DNA of 64,000 nucleotides from Agrobacterium tumefaciens (GTDB taxonomy: Bacteria > Pseudomonadota > Alphaproteobacteria > Rhizobiales > Rhizobiaceae): NCBI RefSeq assembly GCF_005221385.1, contig NZ_CP039904.1, positions 1,337,501 to 1,401,500 of the forward strand, in the 5' to 3' direction. The position numbers and the translations under genes are program-made. Numbering within the stretch: the first letter of the stretch is position 1; each line of letters opens with the position of its first letter. The notes under the pieces were generated by a model. That model saw nothing but the letters and a program-made list of their open reading frames with translations, was not told the origin of the DNA and did not search any database. Of the stretch, positions 63,232-64,000 are shown piece by piece.

Positions 63232-64000
63232 GAACGGCGGTTTCAATCCTGGCGGCCGGCCTGACGTGTCCGGCGGGCAAAGACTTTGAAACGGCAATTG
63301 CCGCCTATTCGAGCGGCGAACGATTTACCGAGAAGGACCGCAACCTGGTGATGGCGGACGGGCGGCCGCCAACCCTTGCGGCGGTCTTTCCGTTGGCGGA
63401 AGAGCGGGACTATGTCGAGCGGCTGCGAAAATTACTCGCCTGCGCGCTTGCCGATTGCGTTGCGCAGTTGACGAAGCGCGGACAGGAAAGCGCGGACTAT
63501 GCGATGCTTCTGCTGCTGCCCTATTGGATGGAGGGCGGACCTGTCGCAGAGGACTTTAATACCAGGCTCCACCAGGCCCCTCTGCCGCAGGTGACGAGCC
63601 TCTCCGTTTCCTTTGGCGGACAGGCTGAAAGCCTGCAGCTTGTTGGCAGGGATGGTCCGGAAATCGTGAGGAGAACGGGGGGAATTGTTCTCGTTGCCGT
63701 CGTTGACAGTTATATCCACTCAGACATGCTCGACAGTCTGGCCTATCACGGTGAACTGCTGACACGAGACAACCCCTACGGCATGGTTCCCGGCGAAGCT
63801 GCGGCCGTGTTGGCGCTTGGGCCGGAAAATGATGTGCGGCTCGGTCGAATCGCGCGCCTTTCTACCATGGAAGAGCCTGAAAGCCCGATTGATCCCGAGC
63901 GCGGATTGATGGGGCGCGCCCTTGCGAGCTGTTATGGGATGCTCCTCGAAGGAGGCTTTTCTCCTGATCGCTTTATTGTCGATCTCAATGGCGATCGCGT
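63228..64000 (+). CDS. Thiolase-like/ketoacyl-synthase-fold T6SS-associated protein, 3' end outside window
   Basis: An uninterrupted frame from the ATG at 63228 (overlapping the DUF2169 stop as ATGA) runs 257 codons to the window edge. N-terminus MRTAVSILAAGLTCPAGKDFETAIAAYSSG resembles the VGxxxPVG-type start of ketosynthase-like proteins, and NPYGMVPGEAAAVLALGPE matches the PGEAA segment of thiolase folds, but the catalytic Cys region is not convincing. Such degenerate thiolase-like genes accompany DUF2169 genes in T6SS vgrG clusters; their role is unclear. Annotation is partial. Confidence 0.75.
   Translation, partial: MRTAVSILAAGLTCPAGKDFETAIAAYSSGERFTEKDRNLVMADGRPPTLAAVFPLAEERDYVERLRKLLACALADCVAQLTKRGQESADYAMLLLLPYWMEGGPVAEDFNTRLHQAPLPQVTSLSVSFGGQAESLQLVGRDGPEIVRRTGGIVLVAVVDSYIHSDMLDSLAYHGELLTRDNPYGMVPGEAAAVLALGPENDVRLGRIARLSTMEEPESPIDPERGLMGRALASCYGMLLEGGFSPDRFIVDLNGDR

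Overview
The window comes from an alphaproteobacterium of the Rhizobiaceae, most likely Agrobacterium, Rhizobium or a close relative. This rests on the 23S-5S-tRNA-fMet arrangement, a Sinorhizobium-like hydroxyproline operon, and a type VI secretion (T6SS) vgrG cluster with a DUF2169 adaptor of the kind known in Agrobacterium. The family is an inference from gene content; no database search was possible.

Layout. (1) 1-3370: the end of an rRNA operon (23S lacking its 5' end, 5S, a terminator, initiator tRNA-Met, a second terminator). (2) 3371-34641: an accessory block of about 31 kb. It begins with a truncated recQ, ends near a truncated methionyl-tRNA synthetase, and is bounded by a 22-bp direct repeat of the tRNA-fMet 3' end (3299-3320 and 34620-34641). 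Inside are many small regulator-enzyme modules: three TetR, three closely related LysR, one HxlR and a two-component pair, next to alpha/beta hydrolases, dehydrogenases, a pirin, a flavin monooxygenase-like enzyme, an isochorismatase-family hydrolase, a prolyl oligopeptidase, a KefB/C-type antiporter, a CPBP protease and a porin. Quinone, electrophile or xenobiotic response is a reasonable joint theme. Several regulators have clear palindromic operators in their divergent promoters. Decay is visible (frameshifted ridA, SDR remnant, orphan LysR leader), and no integrase was found.

(3) 35171-44570: a LacI-regulated polyol or sugar locus with an ABC importer (ATPase, permease, binding protein), two sugar isomerase/epimerase genes, two Gfo/Idh/MocA dehydrogenases and a broken iolC, which points to inositol-like substrates. 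(4) 44701-54942: a GntR regulator divergent from a four-gene amino-acid ABC importer and the enzymes of hydroxyproline breakdown: proline racemase family, FAD amino-acid oxidase, DHDPS-family deaminase and aldehyde dehydrogenase, plus two SDRs. Together they would import hydroxyproline and turn it into alpha-ketoglutarate.

(5) 55333-64000: an exported ankyrin protein, a protein with AP2-like domains, and a divergent T6SS spike operon: vgrG, an unrecognised glycine/alanine-rich cargo candidate, a signal-peptide protein that could be its immunity partner, a small spike-tail-like protein, a DUF2169 adaptor and a thiolase-like gene cut by the window edge. The last three genes overlap or nearly touch. 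This vgrG-linked cargo module is the best candidate for an undescribed system here.
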